Source of the DNA: Terribacillus saccharophilus
Lineage (GTDB): Bacteria > Bacillota > Bacilli > Bacillales > Amphibacillaceae
DNA: 64,000 nt
Direction of reading: 5' to 3'
NCBI RefSeq assembly: GCF_002272075.1
Contig: NZ_NPBJ01000013.1
Span: 124,001 to 188,000 of the forward strand
In this document: positions 1 through 8,489 of the stretch, one piece after another
Numbering within the stretch: position 1 is the first letter of the stretch
Layout: every line of letters begins with the position of its first letter
Made by a program: the position numbers and the translations under genes
The notes under the pieces: generated by a model
Told to the model about the DNA's origin: nothing
The model's database searches: none
The model's input: the letters and a program-made list of their open reading frames with translations, nothing else

Positions 1-697
1 TGAATGGAAGCTTTATGTTCAAATCATGCCGCTTGAAGATGCAAACACATATCGCTTCGATCCATTCGATGTAACAAAAGTATGGTCACAAAAAGATTAC
101 CCGCTAATCGAAGTTGGCCGCATGGTATTGAACCGCAACCCTGAGAACTACTTCGCGGAAGTAGAACAAGCTACGTTCTCTCCTGGAACACTTGTACCAG
201 GTATCGACGTTTCTCCTGATAAGATGCTTCAAGGTCGTCTGTTTGCTTACCATGATGCACATCGTTATCGTGTAGGTGCTAACCACCAAGCACTTCCGAT
301 CAACCGTGCGCGCAATGAAGTGAACAATTACCAGCGTGATGGTCAAATGCGTTTCGACAACAATGGCGGAAGCGGCGTTTACTACGAGCCAAACAGCGTT
401 GCTGGAACACCAAAAGAAGATCCAGCAAGCAAAATGGCACCATTCGAAGTATCCGGACTAGCTGATAGCGTTGGTTATGATGAAAACGATCACTACACGC
501 AGCCGGGAGATTTGTACCGTCTTATGACAGACGATGAAAAAACTCGCCTTGTACAGAACTTCGTTGATGCAATGAAGCCTGTTACTCGTAAAGAAATTCT
601 TGAACGCGAAGTAGGTCATATCTACAAAGCAGATAAAGAATGGGGACAGCGTGTCGCTGATGGACTTGGCGTAAGCATCCCGACAGTAACTGCATAA
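1..697 (+). CDS. katA: Haem catalase, C-terminal part (gene cut by window start)
   Basis: Breaks down hydrogen peroxide to water and oxygen in the cytoplasm. The open frame runs from base 2 with no start, so the N-terminal half (distal His and Asn) lies outside the window. Visible are the typical monofunctional-catalase stretch W-K-L-Y-V-Q-I-M-P, a DPFDVTKVW segment and the proximal haem-binding motif [12 protein letters not shown], whose Tyr is the axial ligand. The protein ends soon after the catalase core, with no flavodoxin-like extension, which fits a small-subunit (clade 3) enzyme. A strong terminator follows directly. The katA symbol is by family resemblance to the Bacillus vegetative catalase. 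Confidence 0.95.
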   Translation, partial: EWKLYVQIMPLEDANTYRFDPFDVTKVWSQKDYPLIEVGRMVLNRNPENYFAEVEQATFSPGTLVPGIDVSPDKMLQGRLFAYHDAHRYRVGANHQALPINRARNEVNNYQRDGQMRFDNNGGSGVYYEPNSVAGTPKEDPASKMAPFEVSGLADSVGYDENDHYTQPGDLYRLMTDDEKTRLVQNFVDAMKPVTRKEILEREVGHIYKADKEWGQRVADGLGVSIPTVTA

Positions 698-701
698 TGC
701 A

Positions 702-732
702 AAAAAAGACATGCCCAGTGCATGTCTTTTTT
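702..732 (+). terminator. Rho-independent terminator after catalase
   Basis: Perfect 7-bp core stem GACATGC/GCATGTC with a 5-nt loop, extended by the flanking A run and T run. It starts five bases after the catalase stop. Confidence 0.9.
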
Positions 733-811
733 ATATTGAAGATCCAAAAGCATTGTTATTATTTCTGTTCTTCTGGGTAAATGAATTAGAATGCTTTACT
801 CAGAAAGGAAG

Positions 812-1796
812 ATGACCTATATCCCCCCTGTTATTAGCCGCAATTTTTATTTTAGCTGCCGCTCTATCTGTATATGCAGCTACCCATCTTTCCAACCACG
901 CAGATACAATCAGCAGGAAATCCAATATGAATGGATTCCTTACTGGCACGCTTTTACTTGCAATCGCCACTTCCCTGCCCGAACTGACCGCTACAATCAG
1001 TGCTGCGTTAATTGATAATCCTGATATTGCTGTTGGTAATGGATTAGGAAGCATGCTATTTAATTTATTTGTGCTTTTTCTCTTTGACCTACATTTTCGA
1101 CGTCGAAAACTGTTTCTCCAAGTAAGCAAACAGCACCTCTATTCAGGTACTATCTCATTGATACTAACGATAGTTGCCATTATTGCTTTAGGAATTAATC
1201 ACAGCTACACCATTCTAAACATCAGTATCCCAAGTCTGCTGATTATAGCTATCTATGGGGTGGGCATGTATCTTACATCCAAACAAGATGTGCCAAATGA
1301 ATCAGATACGAAAACAGGCAAGGATGAATCGCTATCCCAAGCAAAGCTGCGATTCCTCCTTTTTGCAAGTATCATCCTTGTAGCTGGAAGCGTACTAAGT
1401 CTTTCTGGTGACGCTTTAGCTTCTGCTACTGGCATTAGTGCAACATTCATAGGCAGCATTTTAATAGCTGCTGCCACTTCCCTTCCGGATGCTGTCAGTG
1501 TCTATGTTGCTCTAAAGCTAGGTAATCCCAACCTCGCTGTTGGTACTATCCTTGGCAGCAATCTGTTCAATATCATAGTTGTAGCAATATCGGATATTGT
1601 ATACTTCAACGGAAGTGTTTGGCAGGATACTGCCAATAGTATAATGATAATCGCAATCATCGGTCTTATACTGACTGGTATTTCAATGATCATCATTGCG
1701 CGAAAGCATACACGTTCCTTAGCTACCTACTTCTTGCCAAGTCTGTTAGTTATACTTTGTTATGGAGCAACAATTGGCTATTTGGTTTTCTCCTAA
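812..1796 (+). CDS. Ca2+/cation antiporter (CaCA family) with apparent frameshift near its start
   Basis: Integral membrane exchanger of the YrbG-like Na+/Ca2+ antiporter family. Both signature alpha repeats are present: GTLLLAIATSLPEL followed by VGNGLGSMLFNL, and SILIAAATSLPDAVS followed by GTILGSNLFNI. The first Met in the main frame is at 927, but that would delete the first membrane helix, which is clearly encoded upstream in the same frame from about 828 (LLLAAIFILAAALSVYAA). An ATG at 812 just behind a purine-rich SD lies in another frame and would join this helix if the C6 run at 823-828 had five Cs. Otherwise translation would need CTG at 828 or ATA at 819. The coordinates given assume the frame is restored. 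About 328 residues results, normal for the family. Confidence 0.75.
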
Positions 1797-1813
1797 TCAT
1801 GCAGCTGTAACGC

Positions 1814-1850
1814 AAAAACCCATGGTTCAATTGATCCATGGGTTTTTCTT
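1814..1850. terminator. Bidirectional terminator between antiporter gene and murB
   Basis: Stem AAAAACCCATGG/CCATGGGTTTTT, perfect 12 bp with a T-rich tail on both strands. It serves the rightward antiporter gene and the leftward murB. Confidence 0.9.
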
Positions 1851-1858
1851 TTTATGTT

Positions 1859-2782
1859 TTATTGCTCAGGAGCATCGCCGATGATACGCACTTCTCTGTG
1901 AAGACTGACACCGAACTTCTCCTGGACTGTCTCCTGTACATGCTTGATCAGATTGATATAATCCGATGCTGTTCCGTTGGCTACATTCACCATGAATCCG
2001 GCATGCTTACCTGATACCTCTACTCCGCCGATTCGTGTCAGCTGCAGCCCTGCATCCATAATCAGCTTACCAGCAAAGTGACCTGGAGGGCGCTGGAAGA
2101 CACTGCCGCATGATGGGTACTCAAGCGGCTGCTTTGATTCACGAAGGTAAGTTAGTTCATCCATTTTCGCTTTAATCGCCGTTTGGTCACCATTTTCCAA
2201 TATGAATGTTGCTTCTACAGCAATGTAATTATTATTCTGCAGAATGCTGGTACGGTAACTAAGTTCCAGCTCCTCACTTGTCATCACTTTTCGTTCACCA
2301 GTATCGGTAATGACAACTATCTGCTCGAGAACATCCTTCACTTCTCCACCGTACGCGCCAGCATTCATATATAATGCCCCGCCGATTGAACCAGGAATTC
2401 CGCAAGCGAATTCTAATCCAGTCAAACTAGCATCCAGTGCAATTCTGGAAACGTCGATAATCGCTGCACCTGACTGAGCTGTAATTCTGTTACCCTCCAC
2501 TTTAACTTCATCGAGTTTCGTCAGGATCATGACCACTCCGCGCAGTCCGCCATCCTGAATGATGACATTCGATGCATTACCGAGTATTGTCAGTGGTACC
2601 CCATTTTCTTTTGTATAGGCAACAACCTGTTCAATTTCTGTGTAACTTCTTGGGAAAACGAGTACATCCGCTTTTCCGCCTACTTTTGTATACGTATAGT
2701 CTGCAAGCGGTGCTTCTACAAGTACATCCGCATCCTCTAAAAATTGCTTTATGTCTCTCTCCAATGTCTTTACATTCATCAT
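1859..2782 (-). CDS. murB: UDP-N-acetylenolpyruvoylglucosamine reductase
   Basis: FAD-dependent cytoplasmic enzyme that reduces enolpyruvyl-UDP-GlcNAc to UDP-MurNAc in peptidoglycan precursor synthesis. The N-terminal FAD domain shows YTKVGGKADVLVFP and the NASNVIIQDGG loop. Then come GIPGSIGGALYMNAGAYGGE, the YRTS motif and PSCGSVFQRPPG, which contains the catalytic Ser, so this is a type IIb MurB. The start chosen is ATG 2782 (MMNVKTL, 307 aa), because GAGGG lies 5 nt upstream; the frame is open for 22 more codons to 2848 but without an RBS. It is a single gene with a shared terminator at its 3' end. Confidence 0.96.
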   Translation of the reverse strand: MMNVKTLERDIKQFLEDADVLVEAPLADYTYTKVGGKADVLVFPRSYTEIEQVVAYTKENGVPLTILGNASNVIIQDGGLRGVVMILTKLDEVKVEGNRITAQSGAAIIDVSRIALDASLTGLEFACGIPGSIGGALYMNAGAYGGEVKDVLEQIVVITDTGERKVMTSEELELSYRTSILQNNNYIAVEATFILENGDQTAIKAKMDELTYLRESKQPLEYPSCGSVFQRPPGHFAGKLIMDAGLQLTRIGGVEVSGKHAGFMVNVANGTASDYINLIKHVQETVQEKFGVSLHREVRIIGDAPEQ

Positions 2783-2930
2783 ATAATCCCTCATTACTGT
2801 ATTAGCCGCTGTAAATGAGCGTGCCCCAACCTGTATTGTATACCACATTTCACATACGTGACAATGCTCTTATTTACCCGTTAGGCCAGACAACTGTAGT
2901 TTATGCAAAAAATAGACAAATGCGCATATA

Positions 2931-3548
2931 TTACAGCATGGAACAATGCCCGGCAATTACTTGATATTGCTCACCGATTAGCTGCCACACTCGTGTATAA
3001 ATAAAGTCACCACTGATCTTCTCGTCCCCCTCTTGTCCTTCCAGGCGGATACGGGAGATCGTCACTGCTCCATCCTTTGTCGGTTTGATTTGCAAATCTG
3101 TACTGGATACCTTTGTGTAACGTACAGCTAGTGTCCGATGTGCTTCTAAATCCATTTCCTTGGTCACATAACTGCCTTCATGATTGATGAAAACGAGGTC
3201 ATCATGTAAAAATGTGTCCAATGCAAATATATCTCTTGTCTGCATTGCTTCTAAAAGCTCCTGCTCCAGAAGTTCAAACTGATTCGGAGTCACGACCTGA
3301 TCTGTCTGTTCAATCTGTTTTGAACTCACGCTATTATCTGTCTGTTCTAACTGATCAGGTCTCTTGTTTTCTTCTACAGTGGATTCAATCTTCACTATAT
3401 GAGCGGTTGCAATATGTACGTCCCCAATCACAACAAAAGCTTTATTCATCATACCCTGGTTGTTCGTTATATGCTCTAATAGCTGCTGTTCAGGCGCTTC
3501 TGTTCGAATTTGTTCACCTGTTGATAGCGTAATAATTGTTTCATTCAT
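2931..3548 (-). CDS. NTF2-like/DUF4440 domain protein with N-terminal extension
   Basis: A 205-residue soluble protein. The C-terminal half (about residues 90-205) has the look of the SnoaL/DUF4440 NTF2-like fold: a long helix ELLEQELLEAMQTRD, then LHDDLVFINHEGSYVTKEM and a beta-rich end with TRVWQLIGEQYQVIAGH. The first 60 residues form a separate small domain that I do not recognise. The linker is Gln/Thr-rich with two EQTD repeats. The RBS CGGAGTG lies 7 nt before ATG. There is no signal peptide or membrane segment. The specific function is unknown; NTF2-like proteins range from enzymes to ligand-binding or toxin-immunity roles. Confidence 0.8.
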   Translation of the reverse strand: MNETIITLSTGEQIRTEAPEQQLLEHITNNQGMMNKAFVVIGDVHIATAHIVKIESTVEENKRPDQLEQTDNSVSSKQIEQTDQVVTPNQFELLEQELLEAMQTRDIFALDTFLHDDLVFINHEGSYVTKEMDLEAHRTLAVRYTKVSSTDLQIKPTKDGAVTISRIRLEGQEGDEKISGDFIYTRVWQLIGEQYQVIAGHCSML

Positions 3549-3740
3549 GAGTGCTCACTCCGTTCTATTTTTGTTCCGACAGGAAGTAACTATTATGATT
3601 GTATCGCGATATGAGTACGCAAGGAAGCCATATAGCCTATATTCGCTATTACAAAAACATAACCAAAGCTTCTTAAACTGTTTAGAGTAAGCCCTAAAGG
3701 GAAGGGATAGACTATATATGTAAATTTGGAGGTGTACAAG

Positions 3741-3896
3741 ATGAGTAATGATACACGCGAATTCCGGACAGGACAAGGTGTACCGCAAACAGGTGTATAT
3801 ATCTGTCAGTCAGGTGAAAGAGTTGAAATAAAAGAAAACGATGTGTTTCCTGTATGTCCGACAAAGGGCGAGGAAACAACGTGGAAACACGAATAA
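3741..3896 (+). CDS. YjzC-like small protein, 51 aa
   Basis: Short gene with a strong RBS (GGAGGTG, 7 nt before ATG) and its own terminator directly behind. The product starts MSNDTREFRTGQGVPQTGVY and continues with VEIKENDVFPVCP and TTWKH. The FR-GQ-xP-x-GxY start and the FP...W-K end resemble the YjzC family of small Bacillus proteins. It has two Cys (residues 22 and 39), which could be a metal or disulfide pair. The function of the family is not known to me. Monocistronic. Confidence 0.8.
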   Translation: MSNDTREFRTGQGVPQTGVYICQSGERVEIKENDVFPVCPTKGEETTWKHE

Positions 3897-3902
3897 ATAT
3901 AA

Positions 3903-3942
3903 GGTGGTGCAGAGATTTTTCTCAGCACTATCTTATTTTTTT
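3903..3942 (+). terminator. Terminator after the YjzC-like gene
   Basis: GGTGGTGC pairs with GCACTATC (with G-U pairs), plus an inner GAG/CTC, ATTTTT loop, and then a long T run. Confidence 0.8.
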
Positions 3943-4010
3943 ATGTCTGTACCCATTCTCAATTCATTAAGCTTATTTACCTTACTTAATGAAAATAGAT
4001 TCGGATAGAT

Positions 4011-4031
4011 TTTAAGGATTTCACCCTTAAA
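4011..4031. promoter_or_regulatory. Inverted repeat, candidate operator for the PRD activator
   Basis: Perfect inverted repeat TTTAAGG-N7-CCTTAAA centred near 4021, about 60 bp upstream of the predicted transcription start of the cellobiose operon. LicR/ManR-type activators bind inverted repeats just upstream of a weak -35. Assignment to the regulator at 9999-11918 is inference. Confidence 0.5.
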
Positions 4032-4047
4032 GAGGCAAAATAATATG

Positions 4048-4076
4048 TACAGTTCCCTCTGCACAAAATATATAAT
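4048..4076 (+). promoter_or_regulatory. Promoter of the cellobiose PTS operon
   Basis: Perfect -10 TATAAT at 4071-4076. The -35 position (4048-4053, TACAGT) is poor, as expected for an activator-dependent promoter. Confidence 0.6.
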
Positions 4077-4082
4077 CAATTT

Positions 4083-4096
4083 TGTAAGCGATATCA
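4083..4096. promoter_or_regulatory. cre site (CcpA catabolite repression)
   Basis: TGTAAGCGATATCA matches the cre consensus TGWAANCGNTNWCA at every position. It lies over the expected transcription start of the operon, where CcpA would repress. Confidence 0.85.
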
Positions 4097-4119
4097 TTAT
4101 TCGGATATAGGGGGAAATA

Positions 4120-4434
4120 TTGATGAAAATTCTACTTGCTTGTTCTTCTGGAATGTCTACAAGTTTATTAGTATCCAAAATGAAAGATGCTGCTCGAGAA
4201 AAAGGAATTGAAGCAGAGATTTGGGCTGTGGCACAGGATAAGGCTGAATCCGACATGGAAAAAGCTGATGTACTGTTAATTGGTCCTCAAATGAGGTTTC
4301 TCTTCAAAAAGATCTCAAAAGTTGCTGATGAGAAAGGTGTTCCAGTTGATGTGATCGATCCTATTTCTTACGGACGCATCGACGGAGAAGCAGTGCTGGA
4401 TAAAGCATTGGAATTAATCCAAAAAAAGGTTTGA
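4120..4434 (+). CDS. licB: PTS lichenan/cellobiose-type enzyme IIB
   Basis: Cytoplasmic phosphocarrier of a lactose/cellobiose-family phosphotransferase system. It passes phosphate from IIA to the sugar crossing IIC. At 104 aa it has the usual length. The active Cys is residue 7 in LLACSSGMSTSLL, followed by the phosphate-binding loop. RBS GGGGGA lies before ATG. First gene of a six-gene operon under a cre site; IIC follows after 15 bp. The exact beta-glucoside taken up is not determined by sequence alone. Confidence 0.93.
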   Translation: MMKILLACSSGMSTSLLVSKMKDAAREKGIEAEIWAVAQDKAESDMEKADVLLIGPQMRFLFKKISKVADEKGVPVDVIDPISYGRIDGEAVLDKALELIQKKV

Positions 4435-4449
4435 TAAGGGGGAACCATT

Positions 4450-5766
4450 ATGGGAAGTAAATTCACAGAGACATTAGAAAACATATTATTACCTATTGCT
4501 GATAAATTAAATAATAACCGTTATCTGGGCGCACTGCGCGATGGCTTTATGGTTGCTTTGCCTTTTATTATTTTCGGATCTCTATTTGTCGTATTAGCGA
4601 ACATACCTTTCCTGGACAAAATAATCAGTGAAAATGCTTTGGAAGAATATCAAAGTATTTTAGGGCCTGCTTCTGCTTCTACATTAAGTATTATGGGTCT
4701 TTTTGTTATCTTCGGCATCGCCTATAAATTGACTCAGCAATATGGGTTAGAAGCTTTGTATGGCGGCTTCGCTGCACTGGCTTCTTTCATCATTTTGACA
4801 CCGCAAGTCTTGGAAGGTATTTCTGGGGTTATCCCATCTGCAGCTTTAGGTGCCCAAGGCTTATTCTTAGGGATTTTCACAGCATTTGTATCAGTAGAAA
4901 TCTATAAATTCTTCGTTAAGAGAAATTGGACTATCAAAATGCCTCAAGGTGTACCTGATGCTGTGGCAAAATCTTTCAGCTCATTAATTCCGATCACATT
5001 AACATTAACTTTCTTTTTAGCAATCCGTGCTATTTTCAGCTACACTTCATTCGAAACCTTACAGAATTTTATTTATACACTTATTCAGCAGCCATTAACT
5101 TCTTTAGGAAGCGGTCTGATTCCAACAATTATCGCTGTTCTATTAATACAAGTATTTTGGTTCTTCGGACTTCATGGACAGATTATTGTTAATTCCATTA
5201 TGGATCCAATTTGGATGACTTTATCACTTGAAAATCTAGAAGCATTCAATGCTGGTCTGGAACGTCCTCATATAGTAAACAACCAGTTTGTAGATACATT
5301 CATAGTGGGCATGGGCGGAACTGGTATGACAATGGCTGTAATATTAGGTATCTTCCTATTCACAAGGAGTCGGCAATTAAAAAATCTCGGAAAGCTTGGC
5401 GGTCCTGCTGCTGTTTTCAATGTAAACGAACCTTTGATCTTCGGTTTGCCTATTGTTATGAATCCTATGGTAATTATTCCTTGGCTGCTTTCTCCAGTAA
5501 TTGTTACCATTGTCACTTACTTTGCAATGGCAAGTGGATTGGTTCCCGTATCAACAGGAGTACATGTACCTTGGACAACACCGATATTTATAAGCGGTAT
5601 GCTGGTTACGAATTCAATTGCCGGTGCAATCCTGCAGTTAGTAAATCTCGTGATTGTTGTACTAATCTGGCTGCCATTCTTAAGAATTCTAGATAAGCAA
5701 TATTTCAGGACTGAGCAAACAACTACTAAAGATCAAAAACAAGGACGGGATGATAAAATTGTCTAA
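4450..5766 (+). CDS. licC: PTS lichenan/cellobiose-type enzyme IIC
   Basis: Membrane permease component of the beta-glucoside PTS, 438 aa. It starts MGSKFTETLENILLPIADKLNNN, the usual amphipathic N-terminus of the LacE/CelB family. About ten hydrophobic segments follow, with the conserved FGLHGQ, MGGTGMT and NVNEPLIFGLPIVMNP motifs near the substrate site. The C-terminus is a short charged tail. It overlaps the following glycosidase by 17 bp, suggesting translational coupling. No IIA or IIB domain is fused; both are separate genes in the same operon. Confidence 0.93.
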   Translation: MGSKFTETLENILLPIADKLNNNRYLGALRDGFMVALPFIIFGSLFVVLANIPFLDKIISENALEEYQSILGPASASTLSIMGLFVIFGIAYKLTQQYGLEALYGGFAALASFIILTPQVLEGISGVIPSAALGAQGLFLGIFTAFVSVEIYKFFVKRNWTIKMPQGVPDAVAKSFSSLIPITLTLTFFLAIRAIFSYTSFETLQNFIYTLIQQPLTSLGSGLIPTIIAVLLIQVFWFFGLHGQIIVNSIMDPIWMTLSLENLEAFNAGLERPHIVNNQFVDTFIVGMGGTGMTMAVILGIFLFTRSRQLKNLGKLGGPAAVFNVNEPLIFGLPIVMNPMVIIPWLLSPVIVTIVTYFAMASGLVPVSTGVHVPWTTPIFISGMLVTNSIAGAILQLVNLVIVVLIWLPFLRILDKQYFRTEQTTTKDQKQGRDDKIV

Positions 5767-7195
5767 CAAAGTAATCAAAGTACCAGATAACTTCATTATT
5801 GGTGCCGCTTCTTCTGCCTGGCAAACGGAAGGTTGGTCCGGTAAAAAGGATTTTCAGGACTCCTATTTAGACCTTTGGTATAAAAACAATAAGAATGTCT
5901 GGCATAATGGCTATGGCCCAGCTGTAGCAACAGATTTTTACAACCGTTACAAAGAAGATATTCAAATGATGAAACAAATTGGACTTACACATTATCGAAC
6001 TTCTATAAACTGGGCCAGATTTTTAGTAGATTATGAAAATGCCGTAGTTGATGAAGAATATGCTGCTTATTATGAAAACGTAATTGATGAATTACTTAAC
6101 AACGGCATTGAACCGATGATTTGCCTCGAACATTACGAACTGCCAGCTGTTCTGTTTGAAAAATACGGTGGCTGGGGTTCGAAACATGTTGTGGAATTAT
6201 TTGAAAAGTATGCAGAAAAGGTTTTCAACCGATACGGCAGCCGGGTCAAACATTGGTTTACATTCAATGAACCAATAGTTGTACAGACTCGCGTTCATTT
6301 AGATGCCATTCGCTGGCCCTTTGAGCAAAATACAAAAAAATGGATGCAATGGAATTACAACAAATCTTTAGCTACAGCAAAAGTTGTGAAGCTATTTAAA
6401 CAAATGCAGTTAAAGGAAAAATTCGGTGCAAAGATTGGTAATATCATTAATCCCGAAGTAACATATGCAAGATCCTCTGCAGAACATGATCAAAAAGCTG
6501 CACGCATCTATGATTTATTCTTTAATCGTGTATTCTTAGATCCTTCTATTAAGGGAGAATTCCCACCAGAATTATTTGAACTAATGGAGAAACATGACAT
6601 AACATTCGATTATACGGAAGATGAATTAAGACTTATTAAAGAAAACACTGTAGACTACGTTGGTTTAAACCTTTATTTCCCCCACCGCGTGAAAGCAAGA
6701 ACTGCTGCATGGAACGAGGATACCCCTTTCCATCCGGAATATTATTATGACAAGCACGAATTAACAGGGAAAAAAATGAACCCATACCGCGGCTGGGAAA
6801 TTTATCCTCAAATAATGTATGATATTGCACTTCGAATGAAAGAGGAATATGGCAACATTGAATGGTTCATTGCAGAAAATGGTATGGGTGTTGAAAATGA
6901 ACATCGCTTTAAAAACGAGGATAATATAATTCAAGATGATTATCGTATTGAATTTATAAGTGAACATTTACAATGGTTATTAAAAGCCGTTGATGAGGGG
7001 TCAAACTGCACAGGTTATATGCTCTGGGCATTTACAGATAATGTTTCACCAATGAATGCATTTAAAAATCGGTATGGTCTAGTAGAAATCAATTTAAATG
7101 AAAACCGTAACCGTAGTCTAAAAAAATCAGGTTATTGGTATAAAGAACTGATCAAATCAAGACAGCTTGAAGTTATAGAAGAAGAATATAAATAA
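5750..7195 (+). CDS. GH1 6-phospho-beta-glucosidase, divergent paralogue
   Basis: Hydrolyses phosphorylated beta-glucosides (such as cellobiose 6-phosphate) in the cytoplasm. Glycoside hydrolase family 1, 481 aa. The acid/base Glu is in TFNEP and the nucleophile Glu in IAENGMG; the N-terminal QTEG loop is present. The phosphate-binding pattern S-x7-K-x-R-Y (VSPMNAFKNRYG) supports a 6-phospho substrate. Compared with the paralogue at 8490, the loop after the first helices differs strongly (no Pro-Gly-rich RLIPSGRG turn) and the usual HFD/HWD reads HYE. It starts inside the IIC gene with RBS AAGGA 5 nt upstream. The two enzymes may split substrates; the exact sugar is unknown. Confidence 0.9.
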   Translation: MIKLSNKVIKVPDNFIIGAASSAWQTEGWSGKKDFQDSYLDLWYKNNKNVWHNGYGPAVATDFYNRYKEDIQMMKQIGLTHYRTSINWARFLVDYENAVVDEEYAAYYENVIDELLNNGIEPMICLEHYELPAVLFEKYGGWGSKHVVELFEKYAEKVFNRYGSRVKHWFTFNEPIVVQTRVHLDAIRWPFEQNTKKWMQWNYNKSLATAKVVKLFKQMQLKEKFGAKIGNIINPEVTYARSSAEHDQKAARIYDLFFNRVFLDPSIKGEFPPELFELMEKHDITFDYTEDELRLIKENTVDYVGLNLYFPHRVKARTAAWNEDTPFHPEYYYDKHELTGKKMNPYRGWEIYPQIMYDIALRMKEEYGNIEWFIAENGMGVENEHRFKNEDNIIQDDYRIEFISEHLQWLLKAVDEGSNCTGYMLWAFTDNVSPMNAFKNRYGLVEINLNENRNRSLKKSGYWYKELIKSRQLEVIEEEYK

Positions 7196-7231
7196 GAGAC
7201 AGACAGACTCCATGCAAAGAAGGAAAATAAT

Positions 7232-8134
7232 ATGAAGAACTTTTTGGCAATTGATATAGGTGGAACATTTGTTAAATACGGAGTTGTTTCAGAAAATGCC
7301 GTAATCACTCATTTAAATAAAATTAAAACACCTGAGACCCTTCAATCACTACTAGATCTTATCGAGCATTTAAGTCAAACTTCAAGTAATATTTCGGGCA
7401 TCGCTGTTAGTTGTCCTGGCGCTGTTTCTGATGATGGAATTATTTACGGATCCAGCGCTGTTCCTTACATCCACGGCCCCAATATGAAACAGCTAATTGG
7501 AGAAACAACAGGCTTGCATGTATATCTCGAGAATGATGCAAATTGTGCAGGCTATGCTGAGATTTGGGATGGAAACGGCAAAGGAAAGAACGATGTTTTA
7601 GTAATGGTTATTGGTACTGGGATTGGCGGGGCTATTTTTAAGAATGGCAGCTTACATAAAGGAGCCAATTTACATGGTGGCGAATTTGGCTATATGCTGC
7701 TTAACCACAACATCTCCAATAGTGATGATGTCTGGAGCAGACTAGCTTCCACCAAAGCATTAGTAAAGAAAGTTGCTGCTTTAAAACAGATTGATTCTAA
7801 CACTCTATCTGGAGAACAGGTATTTGAATTAGCCGAATCGGGCGATGTTGAGGTAGCCAAAATTGTGGAGGATTTCTACCACCTTTTAGCAGTCGGAATA
7901 TACAACTTGCAATACATCTATGATCCTGAAGTGATTTTAATAGGCGGCGGGATCAGCCAAAGAGAAGATTTAATTGAAAAAATCACTCAAAAGCTCGACC
8001 TTATCATCGAGAAAATCGACTTAGCTAAAATCAAACCAAGTATTGCAAGATGTAAATTTGCTCAAGATGCAAACTTGTTAGGCGCTGTATATGGCTATCT
8101 AAAGTCTAATGAAATAAAAATGCAACGTAGATAA
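7232..8134 (+). CDS. ROK-family sugar kinase
   Basis: ATP-dependent sugar kinase, 300 aa. The N-terminal IDIGGTFVKYG is the phosphate-1 loop; ENDANCAGYAE carries the catalytic Asp; VIGTGIGGAIFKNG is the second phosphate loop; the HGGEFGYM motif binds sugar. The CxCGxxGCxE zinc motif of most ROK kinases and repressors is absent, as in beta-glucoside kinases of the BglK type. No DNA-binding domain is present, so it is not a repressor. In this operon it could phosphorylate the free glucose released by the 6-phospho-glucosidases, or an unphosphorylated beta-glucoside. RBS AAGGAAA before ATG. Confidence 0.88.
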   Translation: MKNFLAIDIGGTFVKYGVVSENAVITHLNKIKTPETLQSLLDLIEHLSQTSSNISGIAVSCPGAVSDDGIIYGSSAVPYIHGPNMKQLIGETTGLHVYLENDANCAGYAEIWDGNGKGKNDVLVMVIGTGIGGAIFKNGSLHKGANLHGGEFGYMLLNHNISNSDDVWSRLASTKALVKKVAALKQIDSNTLSGEQVFELAESGDVEVAKIVEDFYHLLAVGIYNLQYIYDPEVILIGGGISQREDLIEKITQKLDLIIEKIDLAKIKPSIARCKFAQDANLLGAVYGYLKSNEIKMQRR

Positions 8135-8157
8135 GTTTTATATTGGAGGTTATTAAA

Positions 8158-8463
8158 TTGGAAACGATGGAAGAAATATCATTTCAAATCATTCTTTATG
8201 CAGGAAACGGCAAAGCAAATGCAATGGAAGCAATACAGGAAGCAAAGCAAGGAAATTTTGAACGTGCAGATGAATTGATCAAAGAAGCTGGTGAAGAATT
8301 AAGTAAAGCACACAGTGTTCAAACAAAACTGTTACAAGAAGAAGCAAACGGTAATGGAAACATTATTAGTGTATTATTGATTCATTCTCAAGACCATCTA
8401 ATGACAGCAATGACCTTTCGAGACCTGGCAGTAGAGTTTATTGAACTTTATCGTTTTAAATAG
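8158..8463 (+). CDS. licA: PTS lactose/cellobiose-type enzyme IIA
   Basis: Small trimeric phosphocarrier that takes phosphate from HPr and passes it to IIB. The start is TTG 8158, with GGAGGT 7 nt upstream; the frame is open to 8143 but that would place the RBS inside the gene. The 101-aa product has the family ISFQIILYAGNGKANAMEA start and the active-site His in HSQDHLMTAM. Position between the kinase and the second glycosidase completes the PTS encoded by the operon (separate IIA, IIB and IIC). Confidence 0.93.
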   Translation: METMEEISFQIILYAGNGKANAMEAIQEAKQGNFERADELIKEAGEELSKAHSVQTKLLQEEANGNGNIISVLLIHSQDHLMTAMTFRDLAVEFIELYRFK

Positions 8464-8489
8464 CAGCTCAATTGATGGAGGTTTTATAA

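Noticed and set aside
4450-5766. Frameshift at the IIC-glycosidase junction
   Set aside because: The 17-bp overlap is a normal coupled start with an RBS; both proteins have complete ends.
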